Positions 41,679 to 50,631 are shown, counted from the first letter of the stretch. The stretch: 64,000 nt of DNA from Poindextera sp965277425 (GCA_965277425.1 CBDICR010000007.1:1736001-1800000); one strand, 5' to 3'. The notes: generated by a model not told the origin, from the sequence alone. Made by a program: numbers and translations.

Positions 41679-43285
41679 GACCGATCCGCAGCCTCATCAG
41701 AACCGAGAGCGCCGAATTTCGCGAAAACGCGGCCCGCAACCGAGCCCTCGCCGCCGAGCTGCGCGAGCGCCAACACGCCGCGCGCCACGCCCGGCCACAG
41801 CGCGATCTCGATCGGCTGGCGCGCCAGGACAAGCTGCTGGTCCGCGACCGGCTGGCGCTGCTGCTCGATCCCGGGACGCCCTTCCTCGAACTCTCCACCC
41901 TGGCCGCCAACGGCGCCTATGACGGCGACGTCCCGGCCGCCGGGCAGCTGACCGGCATCGGCATGGTGATGGGCCGCGAAGTGCTGATCCGCGCCGACGA
42001 CGCCTCGGTGAAGGGCGGCGCCTGGTATCCGCACTCGGTCAAGAAGATCGTCCGCGCGCTCGACATCGCCATCGAAAACCGGCTGCCGGTCATCCATCTG
42101 TGCGACAGCGCCGGCGGCTTCCTGCCGCTGCAGGCGGACTTCTTTCCCGACCGCTATCATGCGGGCCGCATCTTCCGGAACCAGGCTGTGCTTTCGAAGA
42201 TGGGCGTCCCGCAGGTCGCCGTCGTCATGGGCCATTGCACGGCCGGCGGCGCCTACATCCCGGCGCTCTCGGACTATTCCGTCATCGTGCGCGGCACAGG
42301 GGCGATCTTCCTGGGCGGACCGCCGCTGGTGAAGGCGGCCACAGGCGAAGAGGTGAGCGTCGACGAGCTCGGCGGCGCCGACATGCATACGAGCGTCTCC
42401 GGCGTCGCCGACATCGCCGCCGACTGCGAACACCACGCCATCGCCATCGCGCGCGAGACCTTCGGGGTCCTCTCGACGCCCGGCAAGACCAGGATCGACT
42501 GGGCCGAACCGGAGCCGCCCGCCTACGACCCGGAAGAACTCTACGGGCTCATTCCCGTGGACCCCCGCGTGCAGTTCGACATGCGCGAATGCATTGCGCG
42601 GATGGTCGATGGCAGCCGCTTCCACGAATACCAGCCGCGCTTCGGCCCGACCCTGGTCTGCGGCTATGCGCGGATCTGGGGCTTCAAGGTCGGCATCCTG
42701 GCCAACAATGGCGTCCTGTTCTCGGACTCCGCTTTGAAGGGCGCCCACTTCATCCAGCTCTGCGACAAAGACCGCACCCCGCTGCTGTTTTTGCAGAACA
42801 TCACCGGCTTCATGGTCGGGCGGGACTATGAGCGGCAGGGCATCACCAAGGACGGCGCCAAGATGATCATGGCGGTGGCCGGCGCGAGCGTGCCGAAGTT
42901 CACCGTCAACGCCAACGCCAGCTTCGGGGCCGGCACATACGGCATGGCCGGGCGCGCCTTAGACAGCCGTTTCCTGTTTTCCTGGCCACAGGCCCAGGTG
43001 GGCGTCATGGGTGCCGAACAGGCCGCGGCCGTGCTGACCGAGGTCAAGATCCGTCAGTTGGCCCGGGAGGGTCAGACCTTGTCGGAGGAGGCGATCGCGG
43101 CCATCCGCGACCCGGTGATCCGCGATTACCGGCAGCAGTCCAGCGCCTGGCACGCGACCTCGGAGCTTTGGGACGACGGTGTCCTGGATCCGGTCGATAC
43201 CCGCAATGCGCTCGGCCTCTGCATCTCGGCGGCGCTCAATGCGCCCATTGCCGATACGCCGCACTATGGCGTTTTCCGGATGTAG
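41675..43285 (+). CDS. Acyl-CoA carboxylase, carboxyltransferase (beta) subunit, MCC/GCC type
   Basis: 536-aa carboxyltransferase. MCC/GCC-type signatures: DRLARQDKLLVRDRLALLLDPGTPFLELS, IRADDASVKGGAWYPHSVKKI, LCDSAGGFLPLQADFFPDRYHAGRIFRNQAVLSKMG, VMGHCTAGGAYIPALSDY and FLGGPPLVKAATGEEVS. NANASFGAGTYGMAGRA and FSWPQAQVGVMGAEQAAAVL complete the C-half. The family carboxylates 3-methylcrotonyl-CoA or geranyl-CoA at the methyl carbon, which lets methyl-branched chains be degraded. The substrate type (MCC or GCC) turns on one bulky/small residue I cannot place safely. Confidence 0.93.
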   Translation: MRPIRSLIRTESAEFRENAARNRALAAELRERQHAARHARPQRDLDRLARQDKLLVRDRLALLLDPGTPFLELSTLAANGAYDGDVPAAGQLTGIGMVMGREVLIRADDASVKGGAWYPHSVKKIVRALDIAIENRLPVIHLCDSAGGFLPLQADFFPDRYHAGRIFRNQAVLSKMGVPQVAVVMGHCTAGGAYIPALSDYSVIVRGTGAIFLGGPPLVKAATGEEVSVDELGGADMHTSVSGVADIAADCEHHAIAIARETFGVLSTPGKTRIDWAEPEPPAYDPEELYGLIPVDPRVQFDMRECIARMVDGSRFHEYQPRFGPTLVCGYARIWGFKVGILANNGVLFSDSALKGAHFIQLCDKDRTPLLFLQNITGFMVGRDYERQGITKDGAKMIMAVAGASVPKFTVNANASFGAGTYGMAGRALDSRFLFSWPQAQVGVMGAEQAAAVLTEVKIRQLAREGQTLSEEAIAAIRDPVIRDYRQQSSAWHATSELWDDGVLDPVDTRNALGLCISAALNAPIADTPHYGVFRM

Positions 43286-43297
43286 GCCCCCGCTAAA

Positions 43298-43335
43298 TTG
43301 ACAGCGCGGCGCACGTTTCGTACGCATGTGAACCA
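43298..43335 (+). promoter_or_regulatory. Candidate promoter with MarR-like operator before the acyl-CoA ligase
   Basis: A consensus TTGACA (43298-43303) is followed 17 bases later by a weak TACGCA -10 region. From 43316 to 43335 the sequence contains TCGTACGCA and matches 14 of 20 positions of the opposite strand of the palindrome at 30629-30650. It would overlap the -10, as a repressor site should. An imperfect hairpin (CCCTGG...CCAGGG, 43348-43368) follows. Confidence 0.35.
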
Positions 43336-43411
43336 AGTTTATGTCATCCCTGGGCCAGACCGCCAGGGACGGGATTGGTTAGTCGGCGAGCCGCCTTAAG
43401 GACAGTGCGTC

Positions 43412-44971
43412 ATGTGGGTTTATCCGGAGATCCGCACGCTCGGCGAGGTGACGGCCTACTGGGCGCGCCACGACCCCGGCCGGCCGGCGCTGACCGACGC
43501 GGGCCGCACGATCGACTTCGCGACCTTCGACCGCGTCGCCAACCAGGTGGCGCATTGGCTGCTCGCCGAGGGCGTTCAGCCTCATGACCGTGTGGGCTTC
43601 TTCGGCAGAAACTCCGCCGACCTCTATTTCGCGATGTTCGGCTGCGCGAAGACGCAAGCCTGTTTCACGCCGCTCAACTGGCGGCTCTCCGCGCCCGAGA
43701 TCGCCGAACTGATCGAAGACAGCGGCGTGCGCCTGGCCATCGTGGATCACGACTGCGTTCCGCTCTGGGAAGACGCGTGCCGCGTGGCGAACCGCGACCC
43801 GACGACCGTGGCGATCGGGCCTGAGGCTACGCTGGAGGGGCGCGTCTCAACCTATCCGGTCGACCAAACCCCGCTTTTCGTGAGCGAGGAGGATGCGGCG
43901 ATCCAGCTCTACACCTCCGGCACGACGGGACGGCCGAAGGGGGTGATGCTGACCCACGGCGGCTTCAACCGCATGCGCCTGTGCGAGCATCTGGAGCCGG
44001 CCTATGATTGGCGGGACGGCGACAGCTTCATCTGCGCCCTGCCCAACTTCCATCTGCTGCACATCGGGATCGCCGTGCAGTGCCTCTACAACGGCGTCCG
44101 GGTCGCCCTGCTGCGCCAGTTCGATCCGCCGCAGATGTTGGCGGCCATCCAGAACGGTCGCCCCACCCTGCTGACCCTGACCCCGACCATGATCCAGATG
44201 CTGCTGGATCATCCCGCGGCCGAAACCACCGACTTCTCCTCGCTGCGCCTGACGCTCTATGCCGGATCGGCGATCTCGCTTGGCCTGATCAAGCGCGCGA
44301 TCGAGAAGATGCCCGGCCAGTTCATGCAGTTCTACGGCGCGACGGAGGCCAACGGCGCCTTTTCCATCCTGCGCCCGGACGAGCACGACCTTTCCGACGA
44401 GCGCCGGCTGCAGTCGTGCGGCCGTCCCCTGCCGCTGATCGAATTCAAGGTGGCCGCGCCGGATGGCGAACCGGCGCCGGACGGGCAGCCGGGCGAACTC
44501 GTCGTTCGCACCCCCGCCATAACCGCAGGCTATTGGCGCCAGCCCGAAGCGACGGCGGCGGCCATCACCGACGGCTGGTATCGCACCGGCGACGTGGCCT
44601 ATCGCGACGCCGAGGGGCTCTACTACATCGTCGACCGGGTCAAGGACATGATCGTCAGCGGCGGCGAAAACATCTATTCGGCGGAGGTCGAGAACGTCGT
44701 TTCGACCCATCCCGCCGTCGCCGGCGTTGCGGTGATCGGCGTGCCCGACCCGCGCTGGGGCGAGGCGGTCAAGGCGATCGTCATCCTCAAGCCGGAGGTC
44801 GCCTGCACGGACGAGGCCCTGTCGGCCCACTGCCGCGCCCGGCTCGCCGCCTACAAGGTTCCGAAGAGCTTCGACTATGTGGACTCCTTCCCGCTGGTCG
44901 GCAGCGGCAAGGTTTCAAAGAAGGCTCTGCGCGCCCGCTACTGGGCGAGCGAGGACCGGCGGATCGCCTGA
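43412..44971 (+). CDS. Acyl-CoA synthetase (AMP-dependent ligase)
   Basis: 519-aa class I adenylate-forming enzyme that activates a carboxylate with ATP and CoA. P-loop-like QLYTSGTTGRPKGVMLTHGGF near residue 168, QFYGATEANG, the GWYRTGDVAYRDAEGLYYIVDRVKDMIVSGGENIYSAEVE hinge segment, and the C-terminal Lys in SGKVSKKALRARY are all present. AAGGA lies 10 bases before the ATG. It has its own promoter region downstream of the carboxylase operon. In a bad-like pathway it could play the AliA role; it equally fits a fatty- or terpenoid-acid ligase. Confidence 0.9.
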   Translation: MWVYPEIRTLGEVTAYWARHDPGRPALTDAGRTIDFATFDRVANQVAHWLLAEGVQPHDRVGFFGRNSADLYFAMFGCAKTQACFTPLNWRLSAPEIAELIEDSGVRLAIVDHDCVPLWEDACRVANRDPTTVAIGPEATLEGRVSTYPVDQTPLFVSEEDAAIQLYTSGTTGRPKGVMLTHGGFNRMRLCEHLEPAYDWRDGDSFICALPNFHLLHIGIAVQCLYNGVRVALLRQFDPPQMLAAIQNGRPTLLTLTPTMIQMLLDHPAAETTDFSSLRLTLYAGSAISLGLIKRAIEKMPGQFMQFYGATEANGAFSILRPDEHDLSDERRLQSCGRPLPLIEFKVAAPDGEPAPDGQPGELVVRTPAITAGYWRQPEATAAAITDGWYRTGDVAYRDAEGLYYIVDRVKDMIVSGGENIYSAEVENVVSTHPAVAGVAVIGVPDPRWGEAVKAIVILKPEVACTDEALSAHCRARLAAYKVPKSFDYVDSFPLVGSGKVSKKALRARYWASEDRRIA

Positions 44972-45272
44972 GGACGCACGAGCGCAAAGCCATGGCGAGC
45001 GATCGGTCATGGCTGGAGCGCCCTAAGGCGCTGATGCTGACCCGGGCCTTGGGCCTGCGTCCATTTTGCCCCCTACGGACGCCGGATGGTCGGCTCGGCT
45101 GGACTCGCTGGTCGTTGATTCCCAGTATCTACCAGCGGACATATCAACACCGCAGACGCTCAACATCGGTCGACTTCGATGGAGAGGCGGCCGCCAATCG
45201 GAGTTCTGGCGCACTATATCAGCGCCGGACGGGCGCGGACCTTCCAGACTATGTCGCCTTGCGTGAAGGCCG

Positions 45273-45278
45273 TATAAT
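45273..45278 (+). promoter_or_regulatory. Candidate -10 box of the GntR gene
   Basis: A perfect TATAAT lies 31 bases before the TTG start of the regulator. No good -35 is seen at 16-18 bases upstream. The spacer 44972-45309 otherwise shows no gene-like coding and no clear repeat. Confidence 0.35.
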
Positions 45279-45309
45279 AACGAAAGTCTGCAGTTGTGGA
45301 TCGAAGACC

Positions 45310-46134
45310 TTGACGACCAACACGCCTTCGATTTCGACGTTCGCCGATCCGGGCGTCACTTCGCCGATCGATCCGGTTCAGAACCCATCGAAGGCGGCGG
45401 CCTACTGGCTGCGGCGTGACATCGTACGCGGTGTCTTTGAACCCATGGAGCGGCTGAAGGTCGAGCATCTGGTGGGTTTTTACGGCGTCGGCCATAGCCC
45501 GGTGCGCGAAGCGATTCTGTTGCTGTCCTCGACGGGGCTCGTCGTTCACGAGCATCAGAAGGGCTATCGGGTCGCGCCGGTGTCACTGGCCGACTATGAT
45601 GACGTTCTCGCCGTCTACCAACGCCTCTACAAGCTGGCTCTGACCATGGCGATCGACCTCGGGGACGACGCCTGGGAGGAACGCGTCGTCGTGCGCCTGC
45701 ATCGCACCGTCAAGGTGCAGAAGGTGCTGCCGGACGGCGACCCGCAGCTTCGTGAACGCTGGCAGCGCGCTTATTGGGAATATCACGCCGAGCTGCTTTC
45801 CGGCTGCGGTTCGCCTTTGATGATGCAGCTGCTCGGCGACATTGGTTTTCGGCTTGAACGCTACGTCAACCTGTTCGCGGACCTCGAGATCGATCGCGAA
45901 AGCGACAATCAAGACGAGCACCGCGAGATCGTCGAAGCCGTGATCGCCCGCGACAAGAACAGGGCGCTGGCCCTTGTCGAACGCTATTTCGCGACGGCTC
46001 AGCCGATGCGGAACTCGATCATCGAAACCCTGAGGCGAAACGAGGCTCAGGTTTCGCGCCGGCGACGGAGCGTGGTGGATACCGCCCAGACGCCCACTCG
46101 CCGCGGAAGCCCCGTGTCCGAAGCCGCCGAGTGA
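45310..46134 (+). CDS. GntR family (FCD-type) transcriptional regulator
   Basis: 274-aa regulator. The N-terminal winged helix reads AAYWLRRDIVRGVFEPMERLKVEHLVGFYGVGHSPVREAILLLSSTGLVVHEHQKGYRVAPVS, the FadR/FCD pattern. The helical effector domain follows, with Asp/His candidates in YWEYHAELLSGCG and NQDEHREIVEAVIARDKNRAL for a metal site. The start is uncertain: TTG at 45310 gives MTTNTPSIS; an ATG at 44992 is in frame but adds 106 unlike residues. It ends 3 bases before the convergent GH5 gene. It may respond to a small carboxylate and control the glycoside locus or the ligase. Confidence 0.85.
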   Translation: MTTNTPSISTFADPGVTSPIDPVQNPSKAAAYWLRRDIVRGVFEPMERLKVEHLVGFYGVGHSPVREAILLLSSTGLVVHEHQKGYRVAPVSLADYDDVLAVYQRLYKLALTMAIDLGDDAWEERVVVRLHRTVKVQKVLPDGDPQLRERWQRAYWEYHAELLSGCGSPLMMQLLGDIGFRLERYVNLFADLEIDRESDNQDEHREIVEAVIARDKNRALALVERYFATAQPMRNSIIETLRRNEAQVSRRRRSVVDTAQTPTRRGSPVSEAAE

Positions 46135-46137
46135 TAT

Positions 46138-48087
46138 TCAGTCACCCGGCCTTGGCGGTTCGAGGCTCAGCCATGCTGGCCCCGACGCGAGCGCCAGCAC
46201 GCAAACCCGTTGCTGCGCGTCCAGCGGGGTGATCTCCGCCGGCACGCCCTCGAAGCGTACGATGAAGCCCTCCGGAAACTGGATACGCGGTACATAGATG
46301 TCCGTGGGCGCATCGATCTCTGCGTCGGCGGCGAAGTCGAGACGGAAGCTTCGGGTTCGACGATCGAAGCGGACAGCCCCGATGCGCCCCTGCACCCGGC
46401 GGGCATAGGGACGACAGAAGCCTTCGACCGCGCGGCCGCCCGAGTTCGGATCGGCCGGCTCGACCTGCTGATCGAGCGAGAAAATGGAGAGATCCTCCTG
46501 GTTCCAGCCGTCGCCGATGCGCGGATCGTTGCGATTGGTGGCGGTGTAGTTCCACTGGGCGGAGTGCAGCCCAAGCGCGTCCATGGCGTCGTACATCAGC
46601 GAAAGCGCGGTGATGTGAGGGTCCCAGACCCCGTTACGCTCACCACGCGCCCAGGCGGCATAGGCTTCACCATGATGCAGGTCGAAGGGGATGCCAAACT
46701 CGCCGACCAGGCTGGGCGAGCCGCCGAGAAAGTCATTCGCGGCGCTGGCCAGCCCGCGGAGCTCACGTTCGAACCGTTCGGCAAGCGCGTCTTCGCGGCC
46801 GGTGGCGTCGAAGGCTTTCAGATAGAGGGTGGCGACGTCATACCAGTGACTGGCGTTCACCGACCGCTCGGGAAGGCCATCCGGGAAGCGATAACCCGTG
46901 GCCAGCGCGAAGGCGTCCATCTCGGCAAAGACCGACCAGGCCGGCTCGCGCCGTCGAATGGTGGCCGCGACCTGGCGAAAGAACGGGCCATACCCATCGG
47001 CCCGCGGCGAAAGGAGCCGGCCCTCGGCGACCTCGAAGAAGGTTTCCGCAAGCGGAACCACGCTCGTGCCGTCGACGCGATAGGCGCCGGCTCGTTCGAA
47101 TGGACAATCGACGTCGTCGCGCCAAATCCTGACCGCCCTCCCATTGAAGGTCCGGGTCTCGGTCGGCACGGCCGCGCCGCTCGGATCGCGGGTGAGCACC
47201 GGGACCGAGACCGGCAGCCCCTGGGCCATGGCGAGGCTGTCGAGCGGCGCCAATGCGGGGCCGATCCGCGGCCTTTCAGGGTGTTCCGCGCAGGCCGCCA
47301 GGTGGCGATAGCTCAGCGGCTGGCCAATCCACCCGCCGTTCGGCTCGTTGAGCGTATCGAAACCCATGACGTTCGGCAGGCCGGCAAGCCGCCGCGCCAC
47401 CTGATCCATCGCGCCCAGATAGCGGTGCTGCAGGAAATCCTGGACGTTCTCGCCGGCGATCTCGAACGCTGGCGTCAGCAGCCGCCCGCCCCAGAACAGG
47501 CTCCACATGATCCCGTTGGCCGGCAGCCGGTAGTTCGATCCCCAACTCATCTGCGGATAGGCGGCTTGGCGCGGCGTCGGGTCTGAATAGTCGTAGCGCG
47601 CCTGCATGACGTGGGCGGCTTGCGCCTCGTCAAACCGCGTGAAGTCCAGCCCGACAGCCTCAAAGGTCCAGCCGGGCGCACCGTCGCCGCCGCTCATGCG
47701 GCTCCAGGCGTCCTGGTGGAAGTCGATGAAGACGTGCAGATCGTACTCGCCGGCGCGTCGGCAAATCTCGGTGAAATAGTCGAGGTACTCGGTGTCGTAC
47801 TCACCAGGGCCGCGATGCTCGACAGCTTCCCAACTGGTCAGCAGCCGCAGCGTGTTGAAGCCCCAGTGAGAGAGCCGAGCCAGATGCTCGGCCGCGTCCT
47901 CCAGAGGAAAGGGACGGCCGATGAACGAGACGTCGCGGTGGTCGGCGAAGTCGCTCGGGTGCTGGGTCCCACCGTTTGGCCAGGGCGTCTTGCTGTCGCC
48001 GCCAAGATTGACCCCGCGCAACATGACCTGCCGGCCCTTGGCGTCGAGGAACAGCGATCCGTACTGGCGGATGTCGGGGCCGCCCAT
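46138..48087 (-). CDS. Glycoside hydrolase family 5 protein (steryl-glucosidase/EGCrP-like)
   Basis: 649-aa (alpha/beta)8 glycosidase. The acid/base Glu is in FDTLNEPNGG and the nucleophile Glu in SPSLVGEFGIP. HVFIDFHQDAWSRMSGGDGAPGWTFE and VMLRGVNLGGDSKTPWPNGG match the GH5 subfamily of fungal and bacterial steryl-beta-glucosidase/glucocerebrosidase-type enzymes (EGCrP), as I recall them. A C-terminal beta domain (residues about 560-649) follows. No signal peptide, so intracellular action after uptake. It is the last gene of the eight-gene minus operon, 4 bases after PhyH-1. Expected substrate: a beta-glucoside with a hydrophobic aglycone. Confidence 0.85.
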   Translation of the reverse strand: MGGPDIRQYGSLFLDAKGRQVMLRGVNLGGDSKTPWPNGGTQHPSDFADHRDVSFIGRPFPLEDAAEHLARLSHWGFNTLRLLTSWEAVEHRGPGEYDTEYLDYFTEICRRAGEYDLHVFIDFHQDAWSRMSGGDGAPGWTFEAVGLDFTRFDEAQAAHVMQARYDYSDPTPRQAAYPQMSWGSNYRLPANGIMWSLFWGGRLLTPAFEIAGENVQDFLQHRYLGAMDQVARRLAGLPNVMGFDTLNEPNGGWIGQPLSYRHLAACAEHPERPRIGPALAPLDSLAMAQGLPVSVPVLTRDPSGAAVPTETRTFNGRAVRIWRDDVDCPFERAGAYRVDGTSVVPLAETFFEVAEGRLLSPRADGYGPFFRQVAATIRRREPAWSVFAEMDAFALATGYRFPDGLPERSVNASHWYDVATLYLKAFDATGREDALAERFERELRGLASAANDFLGGSPSLVGEFGIPFDLHHGEAYAAWARGERNGVWDPHITALSLMYDAMDALGLHSAQWNYTATNRNDPRIGDGWNQEDLSIFSLDQQVEPADPNSGGRAVEGFCRPYARRVQGRIGAVRFDRRTRSFRLDFAADAEIDAPTDIYVPRIQFPEGFIVRFEGVPAEITPLDAQQRVCVLALASGPAWLSLEPPRPGD

Positions 48088-48091
48088 GGCC

Positions 48092-48967
48092 TCAGCGGAC
48101 GCTTTTGGGAATGATGCCCAGCCGTTCGGCGCGTTCTCGCCATTCCAGGCCCATTTCGGGCCAGGCCACCGGTTCCGGCAACCGGCCGTCGGGGAGCGGC
48201 CAGACGATCGGCGTCGCGCCGCCGTCGATCACGGCGCCATCGGCGATCGCATCGCGGTCAACCGAGGGATGCGCGCGCTCGCCGCCACGTGTGCAGCCGT
48301 CCCGGAAATAGATCGCGGTGTAGACGCGCCGCGTCTCTAGGGACCGGTTGGCCTTGGCCATATGCACGGTGGCCCCGTGGTGGAAGATCACGTCGCCAAG
48401 GGCGCAGTGCACGAAGACCGGCGGCGTCTCGGCGTATTTCGCTTCCAGCGCCTTGCCGGCGCCCGGAGTTTTGAAGATGTCGATGAATTCCGCCACATCC
48501 CGGTGCGAACCGGGCACATAGCCCATGCAGCCGGACAGGTCGTCGACCGCGCCAAGCGGAATCCAGACCGTGGCGTTGTCGTGCTCGGCGATAGGCCAGT
48601 AGGGTTGGTCGGTGTGGGCCTCGGTCTCGCGCCCGCCGGCTTCCTTGTAGAGCGCTTGGTCATGCCACAGCCGGATCCGCTTTGCGCCGATCACCGCCGC
48701 GGCGATTTCGCCGATCTTGGGATGAAAGGTCAAAGGCCGCACGCCGGGAAAGTCCTCCCAGATATATTGGCACTGCAGGAACGACTGCTCGTAGGGGCTC
48801 TTTTGGTCGAGGCGGCGGGTATCGCCACGCTTGCGCACGGCCACCGCCTCGTCCACCGCCGCGCCGCAGCGCTCGATCTCCTCGTGGGTCAGGACGCCAG
48901 GCACGTGAAGGAAACCGTCACGGCGGAAGCGCGCGGCGTAGTCGGCGAGCGTTGCGGCGGCGATCAT
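48092..48967 (-). CDS. Phytanoyl-CoA dioxygenase family protein, PhyH-1
   Basis: 291-aa Fe(II)/2-oxoglutarate oxygenase. The iron triad is visible as His-x-Asp in EAHTDQPYWP and the distal His in IFHHGATVHMAKANRS. YFRDGC is an added Cys-containing segment. The start at 48967 overlaps the upstream PhyH-2 stop (ATGA). The three tandem PhyH proteins here differ in sequence, so they are not recent copies. The family hydroxylates acyl-CoAs, but bacterial members act on many lipids, ectoine, terpenoids and sugars, so the substrate is unknown. Confidence 0.9.
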   Translation of the reverse strand: MIAAATLADYAARFRRDGFLHVPGVLTHEEIERCGAAVDEAVAVRKRGDTRRLDQKSPYEQSFLQCQYIWEDFPGVRPLTFHPKIGEIAAAVIGAKRIRLWHDQALYKEAGGRETEAHTDQPYWPIAEHDNATVWIPLGAVDDLSGCMGYVPGSHRDVAEFIDIFKTPGAGKALEAKYAETPPVFVHCALGDVIFHHGATVHMAKANRSLETRRVYTAIYFRDGCTRGGERAHPSVDRDAIADGAVIDGGATPIVWPLPDGRLPEPVAWPEMGLEWRERAERLGIIPKSVR

Positions 48968-49782
48968 GGCCGGCTCCCGTCCCGCAGGATGGAGAACTGC
49001 CGCTCGGGATCGGTCTGCGGTATGCGCTCGCCCTGCGGCGTCACGGCTTCGGCGCCATCGGGCGCATATTGGAGAATATAGGCCTTGCGGACGGTGCCGA
49101 GCTTCAGGTTGGGACCTGTCCGGTGCGGCGCGAGGGAGGAAAAGACGATCACGTCTCCAGCTTTGGCGGGCGCGGGCACCGCCCCCGGCGCGTCTTCCAG
49201 GCACTTCAGCCCGATCGGCGTCGCCCAGTGCTCAAGCGTGCCGAGCCTGTGCATCCCGGGCGCGATCCACGGGCAACCATTGTCGATATCCACGTCGACC
49301 AGCGGAATCCAGAAGGTGAGATACTGCTGCGGCTCGACGTAGGTGTAGCCGTTGTCCTGGTGCCACGGGAATTCCTGCGGCATGCCCGACTTCTTGTAGA
49401 CCGATTGATCCCAATAGAGCCGCACGTCGTCGCCTATCAGGTCGTGGCAGACATCGGCGATCGCCGGGTGAGCCGCAAAAGCGCGCAGCACTGGTGATTT
49501 CTTGACGATGTGGACGGTGAAGGTGATCGCGTCGGCCGAGGAGATGGCGCTGGGGCTCTCCTTCGCGCGCAACAGAAGTTCATGTTCCTGCTCGAGCGGG
49601 TCGATGGCGGCCTCGACGGCGGCAAGCTCCTTGGCCGTGAAGGCGTTCCGCAGGATAAAAAAACCCTCGTCATCGAACTGCCGCTTCTGGTCGGGCGTCA
49701 CGCGCCGCGGTCCGTCCGCGGGGCCCGCCCCCCAGATGAAATCGCGATTGCGCGGATGCAGGCGATAGGCGGGCGCGGTCAT
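48964..49782 (-). CDS. Phytanoyl-CoA dioxygenase family protein, PhyH-2
   Basis: 272-aa Fe(II)/2OG oxygenase. Iron ligands: FPWHQDNGYTYVEP (His-x-Asp) and FSSLAPHRTGPN (distal His). N-terminal FDDEGFFILRNAFTAKELAAVEAAI is typical of PhyH. It overlaps PhyH-3 upstream by 4 bases and PhyH-1 downstream by ATGA, so three oxygenases are made in one coupled block. Confidence 0.9.
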   Translation of the reverse strand: MTAPAYRLHPRNRDFIWGAGPADGPRRVTPDQKRQFDDEGFFILRNAFTAKELAAVEAAIDPLEQEHELLLRAKESPSAISSADAITFTVHIVKKSPVLRAFAAHPAIADVCHDLIGDDVRLYWDQSVYKKSGMPQEFPWHQDNGYTYVEPQQYLTFWIPLVDVDIDNGCPWIAPGMHRLGTLEHWATPIGLKCLEDAPGAVPAPAKAGDVIVFSSLAPHRTGPNLKLGTVRKAYILQYAPDGAEAVTPQGERIPQTDPERQFSILRDGSRP

Positions 49783-50576
49783 GCGGCCTCCCGGCGGCGG
49801 ACAGGGATCCAGCGATTAACCTGAGCGAGCCTCTCTTCGACTTCGGGTGTCTCGGCGCGGGTGCCGGCGCGGGCGTAGTGATAGACCATCGCCGCGCGCC
49901 GCTCGTCGGCGACGTTGTCGGTCGACATGTGCATCAGGTAGCTGTGGAAGAAGAGCACGTCGCCGGGCTCCATCAGGGCGGGTTCGCGGGCGGAATCGTC
50001 CTGGTCGACGATCTCGGTATAGGCGCGGTTGGCCGCCGGGCGCCGGTCCGGGACGTGGGCGTGGATCGGCCCCTTGTGCGAGCCAGGCAACACCCACAGG
50101 CAGCCGTTCTGCAGCGTCGCCCTGGACAGCGCCACCCACACGCCCACCTGGGGCTGGCGGTCGAAACGGAAATAATAGGAGTCTTGGTGCCACGGCTGGC
50201 CGATCACGCCCGGGTTCTTGAAGATGAACTGGCTCTGGAAACAGTCCAAGTCGGGGCCTAGGATTTCCGCTACACGGTCCACAATGGCGTCGCGGCCCGC
50301 GATTTCGCGAGCCAGCCCCTCGGCATGGCAGTTGAACACCTTGGCGATGCGGTCTTCCGGATTGACCGCCGTCGAACTTGGCTCTCGCTCGGGGAAAATC
50401 CCATAGTTGGGGCCGGCGGCATAGAGCGTTTCGCCGGGATGGTCTTGCGGCGGGTGCTGGCGAATCCGGGCGATCACCTCGTCCTCGACCGCCTTGGTCT
50501 CGACGGTTGAGACGAGCCCGCGCAGCACGAAGAAACCATTCTCGTTCCACGCCGCTCGGCGCGCGCTGGCGTCCAT
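49779..50576 (-). CDS. Phytanoyl-CoA dioxygenase family protein, PhyH-3
   Basis: 265-aa Fe(II)/2OG oxygenase. Ligands: QPWHQDSYYFRFDRQPQ (His-x-Asp) and FHSYLMHMSTDNV (distal His). Also NGFFVLRGLVSTVETKAVEDEVI at the N-terminus and CLWVLPGSHKG. The start has a strong GAGGAGG ribosome-binding sequence. An AT-rich palindromic promoter region directly upstream suggests this gene begins a separately controlled sub-operon (PhyH-3, -2, -1, GH5). Confidence 0.9.
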   Translation of the reverse strand: MDASARRAAWNENGFFVLRGLVSTVETKAVEDEVIARIRQHPPQDHPGETLYAAGPNYGIFPEREPSSTAVNPEDRIAKVFNCHAEGLAREIAGRDAIVDRVAEILGPDLDCFQSQFIFKNPGVIGQPWHQDSYYFRFDRQPQVGVWVALSRATLQNGCLWVLPGSHKGPIHAHVPDRRPAANRAYTEIVDQDDSAREPALMEPGDVLFFHSYLMHMSTDNVADERRAAMVYHYARAGTRAETPEVEERLAQVNRWIPVRRREAA

Positions 50577-50602
50577 TTGCGATCCTCCTCGGGATTTTCA
50601 AT

Positions 50603-50631
50603 AATATATCTAGATATACGTTCTGTGTCTA
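50603..50631 (-). promoter_or_regulatory. Candidate promoter with embedded 14-bp palindrome
   Basis: On the minus strand a TAGACA -35 (50631-50626), a 17-base spacer and a TATATT -10 (50608-50603) are each one base off consensus. The perfect palindrome TATATCTAGATATA (50605-50618) covers the spacer and -10. It is strikingly AT-rich in this GC-rich window. It stands 27 bases before the PhyH-3 start. Confidence 0.55.

Noticed and set aside
44992..45309. N-terminal extension of the GntR regulator from the ATG at 44992
   Set aside because: The added 106 residues look like translated non-coding DNA, and a TATAAT box falls inside the segment.
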